Shown here in pieces: positions 6,301 to 6,679 of a stretch of 6,679 bases of DNA; within the stretch, counting starts at the first letter, position 1, and every line of letters starts with the position of its first letter. The DNA is from a bacterium (GTDB taxonomy: Bacteria > Verrucomicrobiota > Kiritimatiellia > UBA8416 > CAMZLY01). The stretch is taken from the NCBI GenBank assembly GCA_030632465.1, contig DAOVUR010000108.1, forward strand, positions 1-6,679, written 5' to 3'. Both the position numbers and the translations under genes were made by a program. Under the pieces are notes generated by a model that worked only from the letters and a program-made list of their open reading frames with translations, made no database searches and was not told where the DNA came from.

Positions 6301-6679
6301 CAGGAACAGTTTGCAAACAGAGACCTACTGGTTAGGTTTAGATTTGTTTCTAGTTCTTATACGCAGCGTGGTGGGGTCTATGTGCGGAATTTCTTCGTTA
6401 AAAGTCAGTTTGATGATGGTGTTTGGGGGCATTCTTTAACTCCTGATAGTGTTGCCGTCAATACGTTATCGAATGATGTTACGGTTGTTTCGTACAATAT
6501 GACTACGACTACATATCATAATGTTAATGCGGTTTTGAGTAGTGATAGTGGTGGGCTGACGATTGGTAATAGTGGGCAGTTGGCTTATGGTGATATGGTG
6601 CCTGGGCAAGTTTCTACTGGTGCACCACTGGTCTCTCTAGATGTTGGTGCTTCTGATAAGTTTCTTGCAGATTTCTTAG
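3370..6679 (+). CDS. Secreted multi-domain subtilisin-like serine protease (peptidase family S8), C-terminus cut off
   Basis: An exported endopeptidase; 1103 codons are present and the frame is open at the right edge. A signal peptide covers residues 1-28 (cleavage after LHA). Residues about 43-121 (VPGELLVKFKK to VEPNYIVHA) look like an I9-type inhibitory propeptide. The S8 domain spans about 125-445, with all catalytic parts visible: D161 in VIDTGI, H225 in GHGTHCAG, oxyanion N319 in AAGND and S389 in SGTSMATPHVAG. HGTHCAG resembles the proteinase K branch. An insert NGVDDDGNGYIDD (about 194-206) has the look of a calcium-binding loop. Accessory modules follow: a BACON-like beta-sandwich (about 455-550, WLTVDHGSVTIPGFGS), a nidogen-like region (about 570-725, AILAPYWDDLDAG), a bacterial Ig-like domain (about 751-842), a MAM/jelly-roll or immune-inhibitor-A-like domain (about 857-1013), and the start of another beta-domain. 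The modules suggest binding to polymers or surfaces; the substrate is unknown. It lies 49 bases after the coiled-coil gene, probably in one sigma-54 transcript. Module names after the S8 domain are less certain. Confidence 0.94.
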   Translation, partial: MHKRIDRIAAMLFVAVLLIGFGAFQLHAQENVVDWDTLDASTVVPGELLVKFKKVGSSQINAVAAIRATAHASVGAELKRRYRLIDWDQVIVPAGMSLESAAAIYADNPDVVMVEPNYIVHADATPNDPQYGSLWGMPRIKAPQAWDITTGSTGIVVAVIDTGINLTHEDLMGNLWGNPGEIGLDTNGVDRSTNGVDDDGNGYIDDFQGWDFANNDNDPTDGHGHGTHCAGTIGGVGNNGVGVVGVNWNVGLVGLKFLTDSGGGATADGIAAVLYAAGLSPQIKFTSNSWGGGGYSQALKDAIDAAAAVNQLFIAAAGNDATNNDSLPHYPSNYDSPSIISVASIASDGSLSSFSNYGEDTVDIAAPGSSILSCWVGSSSAYNTISGTSMATPHVAGAAALIWSVNPELTWQEVRDAIFNNVAANPALVGKMTTDGELDVLAAFEMVVPGDDYIAAGEPGVAPYTPPAKIYTLYNYSTSSETWSITVNEAWLTVDHGSVTIPGFGSTNIVVAIDQVVAATLTEGGYSDTVTFVNETTGLGSTTRSAVLRIGDNYKLVSYPYAWVDPVSNVHAQVYASVGRTTAQSIPFTFTYYSTNYTDLYITDSGLVGFIDSGLDPSDNDTMPSPDLPNAILAPYWDDLDAGAMYIGTVGSEPNRELIVSWVDMSHADDPDVKFSFQTIIKEAPTPVDINDIVFQYKDVSQDEDSYGGGRSATVGVEDDNGALARVYSIDGDILLANEQALLFTMNSVVDTNPPVGKISVLSHNSTSVKFEIRFNEVVTGLDLADLVAVGNAGGITVDSLTGSGERYLVTMSWTSDLGSVGLGLNGSAVVDLAGNANGVVAPVYYVIPMFGVAFHDNMTEGVNDWTASSGTMGIFIRYGWEWGTPTGWYGPTDGGNCWGTMIDGLYSNNMDSSLESVLISVTDNPVIEFDIWFDTQTGYDGCYVEVHDGLSWVNVTPGVAYHGDSYGWSAKQIELDQEQFANRDLLVRFRFVSSSYTQRGGVYVRNFFVKSQFDDGVWGHSLTPDSVAVNTLSNDVTVVSYNMTTTTYHNVNAVLSSDSGGLTIGNSGQLAYGDMVPGQVSTGAPLVSLDVGASDKFLADFL

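Overview
The window reads as bacterial chromosomal DNA. It holds one divergent locus: a truncated sigma-54 activator gene on the minus strand (1-2180), a 585-base intergenic control region (2181-2765), and two genes for exported proteins on the plus strand (2766-3320, and 3370 to the right edge). The organism is probably a Gram-negative, environmental, sigma-54-using bacterium. Large multi-domain secreted subtilases with nidogen-like, Ig-like and jelly-roll modules, together with one-component sigma-54 activators, would suit the PVC superphylum (Lentisphaerae/Kiritimatiellae/Planctomycetes-like). That placement is a weak inference, because no rRNA or other marker gene is present.

Region by region. 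(1) Positions 1-2180, minus strand: 726 uninterrupted codons of an AAA+ enhancer-binding protein. It has Walker A, GAFTGA and Walker B motifs, an alpha-helical TPR-like N-terminal half in place of a receiver or GAF domain, and a proline-rich linker that runs into a C-terminus cut off by the window edge. (2) Positions 2181-2765: a structured, GC-rich 121-bp element with 18-bp terminal inverted repeats (2256-2376), a small hairpin (2389-2408), a near-consensus sigma-70 promoter facing the activator gene (2441-2469), and a sigma-54 -24/-12 promoter facing the secreted-protein genes (2592-2606). A 13-bp direct repeat lies on each side of the sigma-54 promoter. (3) Positions 2766-3320: a 184-residue exported, charged, coiled-coil protein of unknown function. 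(4) Positions 3370-6679: an exported subtilisin-family (S8) protease with a complete catalytic triad and a long chain of beta-sandwich accessory domains, open at the right edge.

How the parts may work together (inference): the activator is made from a housekeeping promoter, with a long leader that includes the inverted-repeat element. Through its TPR-like half it senses a protein or ligand, and it then opens the sigma-54 promoter in front of the coiled-coil protein and the subtilase. This would be a compact locus in which the regulator lies next to its own target. Both plus-strand genes would be cotranscribed, since only 49 bases separate them and no terminator is visible.

Base composition is strongly strand-asymmetric. 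The plus strand is G+T-rich in genes of both orientations and in the spacer, which points to replication-strand skew. The 121-bp element (about 63% GC by hand count) interrupts this pattern and looks like an inserted element.
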